From assembly GCF_029946185.1 (NCBI RefSeq), contig NZ_JAQSEA010000279.1, positions 52,372 to 116,371 on the forward strand: DNA of 64,000 nt. The letters run 5' to 3'. A model generated the notes under the pieces. It was not told the DNA's origin. It made no database searches and saw only the letters and a program-made list of their open reading frames with translations. Positions 37,872 to 46,277 of this stretch are shown here, in pieces. This DNA is from Prosthecobacter sp. Its GTDB lineage: Bacteria; Verrucomicrobiota; Verrucomicrobiia; Verrucomicrobiales; Verrucomicrobiaceae. How positions within the stretch are numbered: position 1 is the first letter of the stretch; each line of letters begins with the position of its first letter. A program made the position numbers and the translations under genes.

Positions 37872-39131
37872 TCAAGGCCGCGAGAAAATCAGCGTCACGT
37901 TCGAACCGCCGAAGCCGCTGGAGTTGCTCATCGCGACATGGGGAACCTGATCGGTCGGGCTGGTGAGGATGTCCACTCCTTCGCAGGCGGGATCAAGCTG
38001 CTGAATTTTCCCCGAAATCGGCATGAAGCCTTCCTTCAAAGCCAGACAGCAGATGCCAGCCTCCAGAGCTCCCGCGAGGCAGAGTCCATGACCCGTCAGC
38101 GCCTTGGTGCTGCTGACCTTCGGTCTCACATCGCCCGTAAAAACGGTTTTAAGCGCGTTCAGCTCGGCCGTGTCGCCGGCGCTGGTCGCGGTGGCATGGG
38201 CGTTGATGTAGTCGATCTCGGTGGCCTTCAGACCGGCATCTTGCAGCGCGTTGGTCATGGCGCGTGCCAGCCCGCTGCCGGTCGGATCCGGTGCCACCAC
38301 ATCGTAGCCATCCGAAGCTTGGCCCCAGCCTTTGACCTCAGCGTACACTGTGGCACCGCGTGCGGCGGCGTGCTCTGCCTCTTCAAGCACCAGGACAACG
38401 CTGCCACCAGTGATGATGAAGCCGTCACGGCCTGCATCAAATGGACGTGGTGCCAGCGCAGGGTCACTGTGGGAACTCAAGGCCCGCAACGCCGCAAATG
38501 GCAAAATGGTATGCAGCAGCTGGGCGTCTTCTGCACCGACGACAAACATGGTTTTCTGCCGCCCCATCCGGATCATGTCACTGGCGTGACCGAGGGCGTG
38601 TGAGGACGAGGCGCAGGCGCTGTTGAAAGCCAGTGACGCGCCTTTGATCGCAAACAAGGCCGTGAGATTGAGGTGCAGCGAATTCGGCATGCCGCTAATC
38701 ACCACGGGCGCCGAAGTCCGTGCCGGCCCTCGCTTGATCACCGAATCCATCGCCAGATACGTCATCCAAGGCGAACCGGCCGAGGCGCAGTACAAGCCGG
38801 TCAGAGGGTCTGAAACCTGCGTGGGTTCGAGTTTGGCATCCGCGATGGCCTCCTGCATGGCGGCAAAAGCGAACACCGCATTCGGCACCATCGTGCGCAA
38901 TTGCGCGCGGCTCAGCTTCACATGCTCCGGAAAGGTCCAGTCGAGCGGATCAGGTGTGGAAAATTCAAAACCCTTCACCGTACCCGCCAGTTTCACGCGG
39001 TCATTCGCGGCGGCCAGTTCCGGGACAAATTCAATGCCCGAGCGACCCTCTTTCAGGCTTTCGGTCACCGCAGCACGGTTGTTGCCGATGCTGGAGATGA
39101 ATCCCAGCCCGGTGACGACCACCCGCTTCAT
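37872..39131 (-). CDS. Beta-ketoacyl-ACP synthase II-like ketosynthase
   Basis: This encodes 419 residues with a full condensing-enzyme triad: Cys173 (FNSACASSSHALG), His312 (INAHATATSAGD), His348 (ALTGHGLCLAG). The overall layout is FabF-like. It overlaps the ACP gene by 4 bp, so both are probably a dedicated pair making or elongating an acyl starter, rather than the housekeeping fatty acid pair. It belongs to the type III polyketide operon. Confidence 0.92.
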   Translation of the reverse strand: MKRVVVTGLGFISSIGNNRAAVTESLKEGRSGIEFVPELAAANDRVKLAGTVKGFEFSTPDPLDWTFPEHVKLSRAQLRTMVPNAVFAFAAMQEAIADAKLEPTQVSDPLTGLYCASAGSPWMTYLAMDSVIKRGPARTSAPVVISGMPNSLHLNLTALFAIKGASLAFNSACASSSHALGHASDMIRMGRQKTMFVVGAEDAQLLHTILPFAALRALSSHSDPALAPRPFDAGRDGFIITGGSVVLVLEEAEHAAARGATVYAEVKGWGQASDGYDVVAPDPTGSGLARAMTNALQDAGLKATEIDYINAHATATSAGDTAELNALKTVFTGDVRPKVSSTKALTGHGLCLAGALEAGICCLALKEGFMPISGKIQQLDPACEGVDILTSPTDQVPHVAMSNSSGFGGSNVTLIFSRP

Positions 39132-39490
39132 GAGTCACTCGCGCCGAATTTGGAACGGAGAAACTTCTTCAGATCACCCAGGGTAATGATGCCTCTCAGG
39201 TCTTCCGTGGCAATGGTGAGGCCGAGCACTTCTTCTGCCGTCATCACCACTTCGATCATGCCAAAGGAATCCATGCCAATGTCATCGATCAGCTTCATGT
39301 CATCGGTCACCGATGCCACACCATCAGGCCGGGGATTGGCCGCATCCCGCGCCAGGACGCCGAGAATGATGGCGTCCAGCTCGTCGGGGTTCTTGCTCTC
39401 TTCAAAGCGAAGTGCAGAGGCGACCGTCTCCTCACCGCAACGTTTGAGGGATTTGATGATCTCTTGTTTTCTATCGTCGCTGACGGCCAT
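39128..39490 (-). CDS. Acyl carrier protein
   Basis: This encodes 120 residues with an N-terminal extension of about 35 residues before the four-helix carrier fold. The phosphopantetheine site is Ser75 in DIGMDSFGMIEVVM, with Phe instead of the usual Leu after Ser. It is longer than FabF-partner ACP (about 80), which supports a dedicated secondary-metabolism role. It overlaps the ketosynthase gene (ATGA), and a 133-bp gap separates it from the FAD monooxygenase upstream. Confidence 0.88.
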   Translation of the reverse strand: MAVSDDRKQEIIKSLKRCGEETVASALRFEESKNPDELDAIILGVLARDAANPRPDGVASVTDDMKLIDDIGMDSFGMIEVVMTAEEVLGLTIATEDLRGIITLGDLKKFLRSKFGASDS

Positions 39491-39623
39491 GGCGCTGTTT
39501 AGTCAATTATAGAGTTGGTTCAACGCTTTTCCAGCATGGAAGAAGACTAGGCACCCGTGTCAGGCAGCACCAACACTTCCATTGGGTGGGCCTATTAGGG
39601 TATTCAGGCTGTATGTTACTCGA

Positions 39624-40841
39624 TTACAGCAGGCCTCCCTCCGCCCTGAGCCGCCGCAAAGGCAGACTGGCCAAAGGCACCCGTTCGAGAGTGTTGAAAG
39701 GAATGGTGAGCATCGCATAAAACGAGCTCACGTACCTAGAGATGCGGCCCCGGCAAAGCAGGTACTTCAAAAGCACATCGCGCAGCATGGACTTCGCCCT
39801 GCCGCGCCACGTTCCGAACCACATGCCCCATTCAGCGTGGGCGATGGCTGCTTGGGCCGCTTTGCGCCGAAAGCGGTCATACGCCGGCAGCAGTGCCAAA
39901 GGGTCACCCTGGCTCAGGATGGCGGCGAGGAATTCCGCATCGGCAAAGCCGGTGTTCATGCCCTGACCACCGATCGGGCTCATGCCGTGCGCGGCATCCC
40001 CGCAAAGGATGATGCGCCCTTCGTAGTAGCGGTCACACTGGTGACGGCGCGGGGTAAAAGGGCTTTCACTGAGCTGGTCGGTGGCTGCAATATCGAGGCC
40101 GGTGCGCTGTTTGATCAGTTCACTGATCAGCCCGGGTCGTGGCGGCTCCAGCGGCGCTTCCACCTGCACCACCCAGCGCCGCTGGCCGCCGGGCAGCGGG
40201 AAAGACTCCACCGCGCCGGTGGCCGTGAAAAACAAATGCGCTTCTTCGCCAAAGTTGCTGCGGTCGATGAAGTCGCCCATGACAAAGTGGCAGCCATAAA
40301 CATGCCCCGGTGCCCGCATGCCAATGCCCTCGCGCACGCGGCTGCGGCTGCCATCACACCCGACCACAAAACGTGCTGTGAGAGTCCGTTCGCCGGCCTG
40401 CACGCGGCAATGATCCGCAAACTGCCGCACGCCACTGACTTCACAGCCTGCTTCGAGAAACTCCTGCCCGAGATGCTTCTGCAAGATCGCAACGGTGATG
40501 ACCTGCGGCAGCGAAAGAATGAAGCGGTGCACGTCCGGAATCTCGCGAAACGAGACGCAGCCGAGCGGGCCACTCTGGCCATGCACCAGGCAGTCGCGCA
40601 CCTTCACACCCCTGGCGATGAACTCGGCGGCGATGCCCAGCTTGTCCAGGATCTGCAATGACGGCGGAGTGATACCGATGGCCGCCGAGTAAGCGAGGGG
40701 TTCCGCACGGCGCTCCAGCACGCGGAGGCGCATGCCCTGCTGCTTAAGCAGGCAGGCCAGCAGCAGACCCACGGGACCGCCACCCACGATGATCACGTCA
40801 AAGTCGGTGGCTGCCGCCGGGCTGTCAGCGCCCGTGCTCAT
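39624..40841 (-). CDS. FAD-dependent aromatic monooxygenase
   Basis: This encodes 405 residues of the PHBH / UbiH superfamily: FAD motif DVIIVGGGPVGLLLAC (GxGxxG at 20-25), the GCDGSRSRVREG block and CGDAAHGMSPIGGQGMNTG. It should hydroxylate an aromatic ring with NAD(P)H and oxygen. It overlaps the type III polyketide synthase gene by 4 bp, so its substrate is most likely that enzyme's resorcinol or pyrone product, as in srsA-srsC type clusters. The C-terminal 50 residues are basic and amphipathic. Confidence 0.92.
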   Translation of the reverse strand: MSTGADSPAAATDFDVIIVGGGPVGLLLACLLKQQGMRLRVLERRAEPLAYSAAIGITPPSLQILDKLGIAAEFIARGVKVRDCLVHGQSGPLGCVSFREIPDVHRFILSLPQVITVAILQKHLGQEFLEAGCEVSGVRQFADHCRVQAGERTLTARFVVGCDGSRSRVREGIGMRAPGHVYGCHFVMGDFIDRSNFGEEAHLFFTATGAVESFPLPGGQRRWVVQVEAPLEPPRPGLISELIKQRTGLDIAATDQLSESPFTPRRHQCDRYYEGRIILCGDAAHGMSPIGGQGMNTGFADAEFLAAILSQGDPLALLPAYDRFRRKAAQAAIAHAEWGMWFGTWRGRAKSMLRDVLLKYLLCRGRISRYVSSFYAMLTIPFNTLERVPLASLPLRRLRAEGGLL

Positions 40842-41995
40842 ACCACTGCGTGTACCAGCGCAGCGGGTTGGGCTTTCTTCGCTGCCGGGATCGCCGCGCC
40901 ACAGCGTTCCAGCACCGCCGTTTCCACCGTGAGTCCGGGACCAAAGGCAATGGCGCAGGTCATGGCGCGCTCCGTTTCCGCCTCCTCAAGGAAGCCTTTG
41001 AGGACAAACAAAACCGTCGGGCTGCTCATGTTCCCATAGTCACGCAGCACGCCCCGGGACATCTCCAGCGCAGCGGCGGGCAGGGCGAGCTGCTCCTCGA
41101 TCTGGTCAAGAATCGCACGCCCTCCGGGGTGCACCGCCCATTCGTCGATGTCCTCCAGCCTCAGTCCGCGTCGGTCGAGGATGCCGCCGAGCATCGCACG
41201 AATGTTGCTGCCGATGAGTTCTGGCACATAGGCCGACAGCACCATGTTGAAGCCGTGGTCGCCAATATCCCAGGCCATGTGCGCTTCGCTCGAAGGAACG
41301 AGGGCTGAATGAAAGCCCTGCACCCGGTAAAAAGGCCGGTCACGCGCCGGCTCGCGGGCACTGACGATGGCCGCCGCCGCCCCATCCGCAAACAGCGCAT
41401 TCGCCACGATGCTCTCCGGCTTGTCACTCACCTGCAAATGCAGCGAGCACAGCTCCAGGCACATCACCAGCACCACCGCCTGCGGATTCGCCTCACAAAA
41501 CTGCGCCGCCATCCGCAGCGCCGGAAACGCCGCATAGCAGCCCATGAACCCCACCGTATAGCGCTCCACACTCTCATTCAGCCCCACCTCACGAATGATG
41601 TGGTAATCCGGCCCCGGATTCGCAAACCCCGTGCACGAGGCAAACACCACATGCGTGATGTCGCTCTTCGCAAACTGCGGGCACTCCGCCAGCGTCTTGT
41701 GCGCCAGCTTCACCGCGAGTTCTCGGGAGGCCTTGGCATACAGCGCATTGCGCTGGCCGGTCGTCGGCGAGTTGATCGATCCATCCGGCAGGGTGTGAAA
41801 CAGCTCGCCATCATCCTTCATGAAGTCAGCGCTGGCGCTGTAGCGCGTCTCAATGCCCGTGCGTTCATAAATCATCTCGATCAGCCGTTTGGCCCGCGGC
41901 TCAGACACCCAGCCCTTCATGCGCTCCCGCGCAAACTCGTTGCTGTAGATGTGTTCTGGCGTCTCAGTGGCGATGTGGTGGATGAAAGCGGGCAT
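40838..41995 (-). CDS. Type III polyketide synthase
   Basis: This encodes 385 residues of the chalcone/stilbene synthase family with the full triad: Cys153 (TVGFMGCYAAFPALR), His289 (EWAVHPGGRAILD), Asn322 (DYGNMSSPTV). It condenses malonyl units onto an acyl starter to give a resorcinol, pyrone or similar ring. It is first of a minus-strand operon with FAD monooxygenase (4-bp overlap), ACP, ketosynthase and methyltransferase. The start sits 2 bp after the YceI remnant stop, so its promoter must lie within decayed DNA. Confidence 0.95.
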   Translation of the reverse strand: MPAFIHHIATETPEHIYSNEFARERMKGWVSEPRAKRLIEMIYERTGIETRYSASADFMKDDGELFHTLPDGSINSPTTGQRNALYAKASRELAVKLAHKTLAECPQFAKSDITHVVFASCTGFANPGPDYHIIREVGLNESVERYTVGFMGCYAAFPALRMAAQFCEANPQAVVLVMCLELCSLHLQVSDKPESIVANALFADGAAAAIVSAREPARDRPFYRVQGFHSALVPSSEAHMAWDIGDHGFNMVLSAYVPELIGSNIRAMLGGILDRRGLRLEDIDEWAVHPGGRAILDQIEEQLALPAAALEMSRGVLRDYGNMSSPTVLFVLKGFLEEAETERAMTCAIAFGPGLTVETAVLERCGAAIPAAKKAQPAALVHAVV

Positions 41996-41997
41996 GA

Positions 41998-42150
41998 TCA
42001 GGAAGGGTTACGTTTCAAGGAGACGGCAGCGTGCACCTGGATCGTATCGCCTACTCGAGTGATGAACAGCACAGAGGGGACCTTGATGTCGCTCTTTTTC
42101 AACGAGACATCGAAGTCGAGACCTAAAGCGGCCTTGTCGCCCTGCTGCCT
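41998..42150 (-). pseudogene. 3' remnant of a YceI-like gene
   Basis: About 50 codons end in a normal stop at 41998. They read like the C-terminal strands of the YceI lipocalin-like family: GDKAALGLDFDVSLKKSD, then IKVPSVLFITRVGDTIQVHA. There is no start codon or N-terminal half; a stop lies directly upstream in the same frame. YceI proteins bind polyisoprenoid-type lipids. Confidence 0.5.
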
Positions 42151-42153
42151 TCA

Positions 42154-42478
42154 GTGGCTGAAACGGCTGGCCCCTGACAGCGGAAGAATCGCCCTTAGAG
42201 TTGGTTTTGAGGTTAAGCGGCAGGCTGCCAGTTGACGCCGACGGCTTTTGCCACACGCCGCGGCGTAAGCGGGGTCAGCCTTGTGGAAGTGGCCCAGCTG
42301 ACGGCGCACGATTTCCTCCGGCACCCCTTACATCGCAGCGGCGATGTTGCTGAAAAGCTGCTGATCCGCGCTCATGAGGCGGAAAAGATTGCCCGGCTGC
42401 GTGTATTCATCATTACCCTCGCCCCATACCTCCTGCCCGCCAAAATTCGGACCTTTCGCCAGGTCCATCCCCGCCACC
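42154..42478 (-). pseudogene. 3' remnant of a monofunctional catalase gene
   Basis: On the minus strand the catalase C-terminal segment is readable: NFGGQEVWGEGNDEYTQPGN, then LFRLMSADQQLFSNIAAAM, an in-frame TAA at 42328-42330, then GVPEEIVRRQLGHFHKADPA. The haem-binding N-terminal two thirds are absent. Similarity ends abruptly at about 42478, where the opposite-strand OxyR-like remnant starts. The gene is clearly dead. Confidence 0.72.
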
Positions 42479-42850
42479 CATGAACTCGCCCGCAAGACCA
42501 CCCCCATTGCGCTCGATCAAGTGCCCAAGGAGGAAATCATCGTGCTGAGCGACGGCCACTGCCTCGGCGATCTCACCTTGAGCGTGTGCCGCATCCGTCG
42601 CGGAGAAGACCGCCTGGAATGCGAGCAACTGGAAACCCTGCTGGCCATGGTCGGTGCCGGTCTCGGTCTAGGCATCGTTCCCGCCATGGCCGTCGCCATG
42701 CTGGGAGGCGCATCCGCCACCGTCGCCATCCGGCCCTTCCTCGCCCCCGAACCGCAGCGGGTCATCAGTGTCATTAAACGCCGCGCCGCCAATCTCAGCC
42801 CGGTCGCCAATGCCTTGCTCTCCTATTTTGATTTCAAGCCCGGTGCCTGA
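42479..42850 (+). pseudogene. 3' remnant of an OxyR-like LysR-family regulator
   Basis: It begins mid-domain with HELARKTTPIALDQVPKEE, then EIIVLSDGHCLGDLTLSVC (matching the OxyR redox-cysteine block) and LETLLAMVGAGLGLGIVPAM, ending at a normal stop. The helix-turn-helix and half of the ligand domain are missing. It abuts the catalase remnant head to head, as in a divergent katE/oxyR pair after an internal deletion. Confidence 0.65.
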
Positions 42851-42902
42851 TAAATTGGCAACGCAGACTTCTCTTTCAGCGCCTGCCTGCTAACGATTTG
42901 CC

Positions 42903-44567
42903 ATGCCCTCCACCCACCGCTGGAAATCCCTCGCATTGCGCCTCTGGCGCGTGGCGTTGCTGGCGCTGGTGGTCATGGCCATCCGGCGCTCGCACTCGCC
43001 TGCGGCGGTGGAGCTGACCGTAGACCGGGTGCATGACTTTTTCCCTGCCGCTGCGACCCTGATATCTCAAAACGGCATGCAGGCGGTGAAGGATGCCTCG
43101 GGCATCACCCTTGGCCATGTCATGCAGACTTCACCGGAGGCGGATGACATCATCGGCTACTCCGGGCCGACGAACACGCTCATCGCGCTCGACTCACGCG
43201 GCAAGGTCCTGGGGCTGCGCATCCTGAGCAGCGGCGACACGACGGATCACCTGGCGGAGGTGGTGCGGGAACGAGCGTTCTTCAAGCAGTTCGCCGACAA
43301 GAAAGCCGCCGAGCTCGCGAACCTGCAACCGCATGCCGTTTCTGGGGCGACGCTGACGAGCAGCGCGATTGCCGAAGGGGTGCTGCGCCGCTTGGGCAGG
43401 AGCGCGACGACTTCGCTGCGGTTTCCTGACGCGATCACACTGGATGAGGTCAAGAAGCTCGAACCGCACGCGGCGACCCTGCGCGAAGCCAAAGCGCACC
43501 CCGGTTCCCAAGAAGTGCTGGATGCGAAAGGTGCGGTGATCGCGCTGGCAGTGCGCACCGCTCCCGCCTCCGATGGCACAGTCGGTTACAAAGGACCGAG
43601 CGACACCTTCATGCTGATGGATCCCAGCGGTACGACGCTGCGCGGCATCGCCCTGCGGCGGAGCTATGACACGGAGCAGTATGTAGGCTACGTCACCGGC
43701 GATGAGGCGTTTTTGAAAACGTTTGATGGCATGACGACGGAAAAGATCGCGCACATCGACTTCAATGCCGCCGGCGTCGAAGGTGTTTCAGGGGCGACTC
43801 AGACGAGCTATGGCATCGCGGAAGGGATACGGGTGCGCGCTGAGTCACTGCTTCATGAGGAGGTGGCCCGGAGCGGCTGGTGGCAGCAGATTCGATGGCG
43901 CTGGCAGGACAGCGGACATGTGGCGATCCTGCTGGCGGCTTTTGTGATGGCCTTCACGCCACTGCGCGGTCGGGCGTGGTGCCGCCACCTGCATCATGTA
44001 CTGCTGGTGGTCTATGGCGGCTTCATTGCGGGTGAAATGCTGTCCCAGGGACTGCTGGCAGGCTGGGCAACTCACGGCACCCCTTGGAAGAATGCCCACG
44101 GGTTGGTGCTGCTCGCCGCCGTGGCGCTGCTGGGGCCCGTATTCACCAGCAAGCAGCTCTACTGCCACCACATCTGCCCGCACGGTGCCTTGCAGCAGCT
44201 TCTGGTGCGGCGTTTGCCCTGGCAGTGGTCGCCCTCGAGAGCGCTCGACAAGCGGCTGTCCAAACTGCCCTTCGTGCTGCTCGCGTTCATTCTCTTTAGC
44301 GTGGCCTGGGCACTGCCGGTGAATCTGAACGCGCTGGAGCCCTTTGATGCCTATCTGTTTCGCGTGGCTGGCTGGGCGAGCATCCTCATCGCCATTGTGG
44401 GCCTGCTGTGGTCCCTGTTCACCCCGCTTGCGTACTGCCGCTACGGCTGCCCGACGGGCGCCCTCTTCAAACTACTGCGCTTCACCGGCGACGGCGATCG
44501 CTTCGGCGCGCGCGATTGGCTCGCCGCGCTGGGCGTGACATTCGTTCTTTTCTTGGCTCCGGGCTGA
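42903..44567 (+). CDS. NosR/NirI-like membrane flavoprotein with two FMN-binding domains
   Basis: This encodes 554 residues. After an N-terminal membrane helix (about 14-26) come two FMN-binding domains, each with an SGAT motif (VSGATLTS, SGAT at 147-150; VSGATQTS, SGAT at 296-299) where FMN is usually attached to Thr. A C-terminal membrane part has about five helices and two CxxxCP motifs (C421/C425 in CHHICPHG, C512/C516 in CRYGCPTG), typical of NosR/NirI. It lacks the C-terminal ferredoxin domain of true NosR and has one extra FMN domain. It probably moves electrons across the inner membrane to a periplasmic acceptor; no nos genes are adjacent. Confidence 0.87.
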   Translation: MPSTHRWKSLALRLWRVALLALVVMAIRRSHSPAAVELTVDRVHDFFPAAATLISQNGMQAVKDASGITLGHVMQTSPEADDIIGYSGPTNTLIALDSRGKVLGLRILSSGDTTDHLAEVVRERAFFKQFADKKAAELANLQPHAVSGATLTSSAIAEGVLRRLGRSATTSLRFPDAITLDEVKKLEPHAATLREAKAHPGSQEVLDAKGAVIALAVRTAPASDGTVGYKGPSDTFMLMDPSGTTLRGIALRRSYDTEQYVGYVTGDEAFLKTFDGMTTEKIAHIDFNAAGVEGVSGATQTSYGIAEGIRVRAESLLHEEVARSGWWQQIRWRWQDSGHVAILLAAFVMAFTPLRGRAWCRHLHHVLLVVYGGFIAGEMLSQGLLAGWATHGTPWKNAHGLVLLAAVALLGPVFTSKQLYCHHICPHGALQQLLVRRLPWQWSPSRALDKRLSKLPFVLLAFILFSVAWALPVNLNALEPFDAYLFRVAGWASILIAIVGLLWSLFTPLAYCRYGCPTGALFKLLRFTGDGDRFGARDWLAALGVTFVLFLAPG

Positions 44568-44591
44568 AACCGGACTACCAACACAACTGAC

Positions 44592-45380
44592 ATGCCCATC
44601 ATTTCCAAATTAGAGTCCAAATTCGGTCGTTTCGCCATTCCCGGTCTCGTACAGATCATTGCCGGATTTCAACTGCTGGTGCTCTTCATGGTCATGGTGA
44701 TGTCGCCGGAGGGTGCGGCAGCGTATTTGCAGTTTCTTGAGCTGAACCCAAACCGGCTGATGCACGGCGAGGTCTGGCGGCTGTTCACCCATGTATTCAT
44801 CCCCGGCAATTTTTCGCTCATCTGGGCGCTGATCGGCGCGATGTTTATGATGTGGATTGGGCGAGGGTTGGAGTCGGCCTGGGGTGCGTTTCGCGTCAAT
44901 CTCTACGTCCTCGGCTGGATGTTTGCCGTCACCGTGGGAGCGCTGGTTTTTCACTGGCCTGCCTCGGGAATGTTTCTCTTCCAAACACTGCTGTTCGCCT
45001 TCGCGACCCTGTTTCCGAATGAGGAAATTTACATCTACTTCATCCTGCCGGTCAAAATGAAATGGGTGGCGGCACTGAGCGCGGGCATGACGGCCTTCAT
45101 CGTCATCGGCAATCCTGCCCTGCTGCTCCCGGTGCTGCTGGCGCATCTGAACTTTTTCGTCGCCTTTGGCCCCGGCTTCATCAGCGAACGGGCGCGCATG
45201 GCCCAGGTCGCCTCACGCCGTGGGAAATTTGAATCTGCCAAGCCCCCCGAGGGCACGTTTTTCCACCAATGCTCGGTCTGCAAAAAAACGGAGCTGGATG
45301 ATGCACAACTGGACTTCCGTGTGCTGGACTCCGGCGATGAAATCTGCAGCGTCTGCCGTGCGAAACAGACCGGAGGATAA
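44592..45380 (+). CDS. Rhomboid-like membrane protein with C-terminal Cys4 tail
   Basis: This encodes 262 residues with six or so membrane helices. It has rhomboid landmarks (HGEVWRLFTHVFI; serine in WPASGMFLFQTLL; FILPVKMKWVAAL; histidine in LLAHLNFFVAFG), but the first glycine of GxSG is Pro and the TM2 His is absent, so activity is doubtful. A soluble tail of about 60 residues carries two CxxC pairs (CSVCKK and CSVCRAK), like a zinc ribbon. It follows the NosR-like gene by 24 bp and precedes the recombinase by 5 bp. Confidence 0.8.
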   Translation: MPIISKLESKFGRFAIPGLVQIIAGFQLLVLFMVMVMSPEGAAAYLQFLELNPNRLMHGEVWRLFTHVFIPGNFSLIWALIGAMFMMWIGRGLESAWGAFRVNLYVLGWMFAVTVGALVFHWPASGMFLFQTLLFAFATLFPNEEIYIYFILPVKMKWVAALSAGMTAFIVIGNPALLLPVLLAHLNFFVAFGPGFISERARMAQVASRRGKFESAKPPEGTFFHQCSVCKKTELDDAQLDFRVLDSGDEICSVCRAKQTGG

Positions 45381-45385
45381 ACGCC

Positions 45386-46273
45386 ATGGATGACAAGCTC
45401 GCCGCCGAGTTTCTGGAGTTCATGGAGGTGGAGCGCCGCTCCTCGGAACGCACGCTGGCGAACTACGAGCTGGCCCTGCGGCAGTTCCGCGAATGGCGCA
45501 CGCCGTTCAAAGGCTGGAGCGAACTCACCGCCGATGACTTCCGCGCATTCTTGTTTGATCTGATGAAGCGCGAGCGCGGTCGGGCGACGATCCGGCTGCA
45601 GTTCGCAGCGCTGCGCAGTTTTTTCAAATGGCTCACACGTCGGCGCGGCTGGAAGGCCAATCCGCTGCTGGAAGTGCAACTGCCTAAGCGCGAAAAAAAG
45701 CTGCCCGTGGTGCTCACCGTGACGCAGGTGGAGGCCATGCTGGCGCTGCCTCTGAGCTTGGAAAAATCCAAGCGTGACGCCGTGTGGGCACCCGAGCGTG
45801 ACACGGCGATCCTGGAGCTGTTTTACAGCACCGGCATGCGTCTGAGCGAACTCGTGGGCCTGAACGTGGCGGACATCGACACCTACACCGAAACTGTGCG
45901 AGTCTTCGGCAAAGGCAAGAAGGAGCGGCTCTGCCCCGTCGGCTCCAAAGCACTCGAAGCCGTGCAGCGCTACCGTGCGAAGGCTGGCGTGCATGACGGT
46001 GCGCTGTTTCTCAGCAAGCTGCGCACCCGCATCACCGGCCAGGCCGTGGACGATGTGATCATGAAATACTGGCGTGCCTCCGGCCTGCCCGTCCACCTCA
46101 CCCCGCACAAGCTGCGCCACAGCTTTGCCACGCATCTGCTGAACAATGGCGCGGATCTGCGCAGCGTGCAGGAGTTGCTGGGTCATGCGAGCCTTTCGAC
46201 CACGCAGATCTACACACACGTCTCCACGCAGCGCATGAAGGAAGTCTATGAAGCCGCGCACCCGCGCGCATAA
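45386..46273 (+). CDS. Tyrosine recombinase (XerC/XerD type)
   Basis: This encodes 295 residues: an N-terminal SAM-like core-binding domain (1-100) and a catalytic domain with the full set Arg152 (STGMRLSELVGL), Lys176 region (FGKGKKERLCP), His241 and Arg244 (HKLRHSFATHLL), His267 (LLGHASLSTTQIY) and Tyr276. Length and motifs match chromosome dimer resolution recombinases rather than phage integrases. It is the last gene of a three-gene plus-strand run and converges on the heparinase-like gene with a 4-bp gap. Confidence 0.92.
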   Translation: MDDKLAAEFLEFMEVERRSSERTLANYELALRQFREWRTPFKGWSELTADDFRAFLFDLMKRERGRATIRLQFAALRSFFKWLTRRRGWKANPLLEVQLPKREKKLPVVLTVTQVEAMLALPLSLEKSKRDAVWAPERDTAILELFYSTGMRLSELVGLNVADIDTYTETVRVFGKGKKERLCPVGSKALEAVQRYRAKAGVHDGALFLSKLRTRITGQAVDDVIMKYWRASGLPVHLTPHKLRHSFATHLLNNGADLRSVQELLGHASLSTTQIYTHVSTQRMKEVYEAAHPRA

Positions 46274-46277
46274 TCGA

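Noticed and set aside
42232..42480. A plus-strand reading resembling the N-terminal ligand-domain part of a LysR regulator (APYLLPAKIRTFRQ)
   Set aside because: The opposite strand reads as the catalase C-terminus over the same bases with a much better and longer match, so the LysR likeness is coincidental; only the frame from 42479 is kept as OxyR-like.
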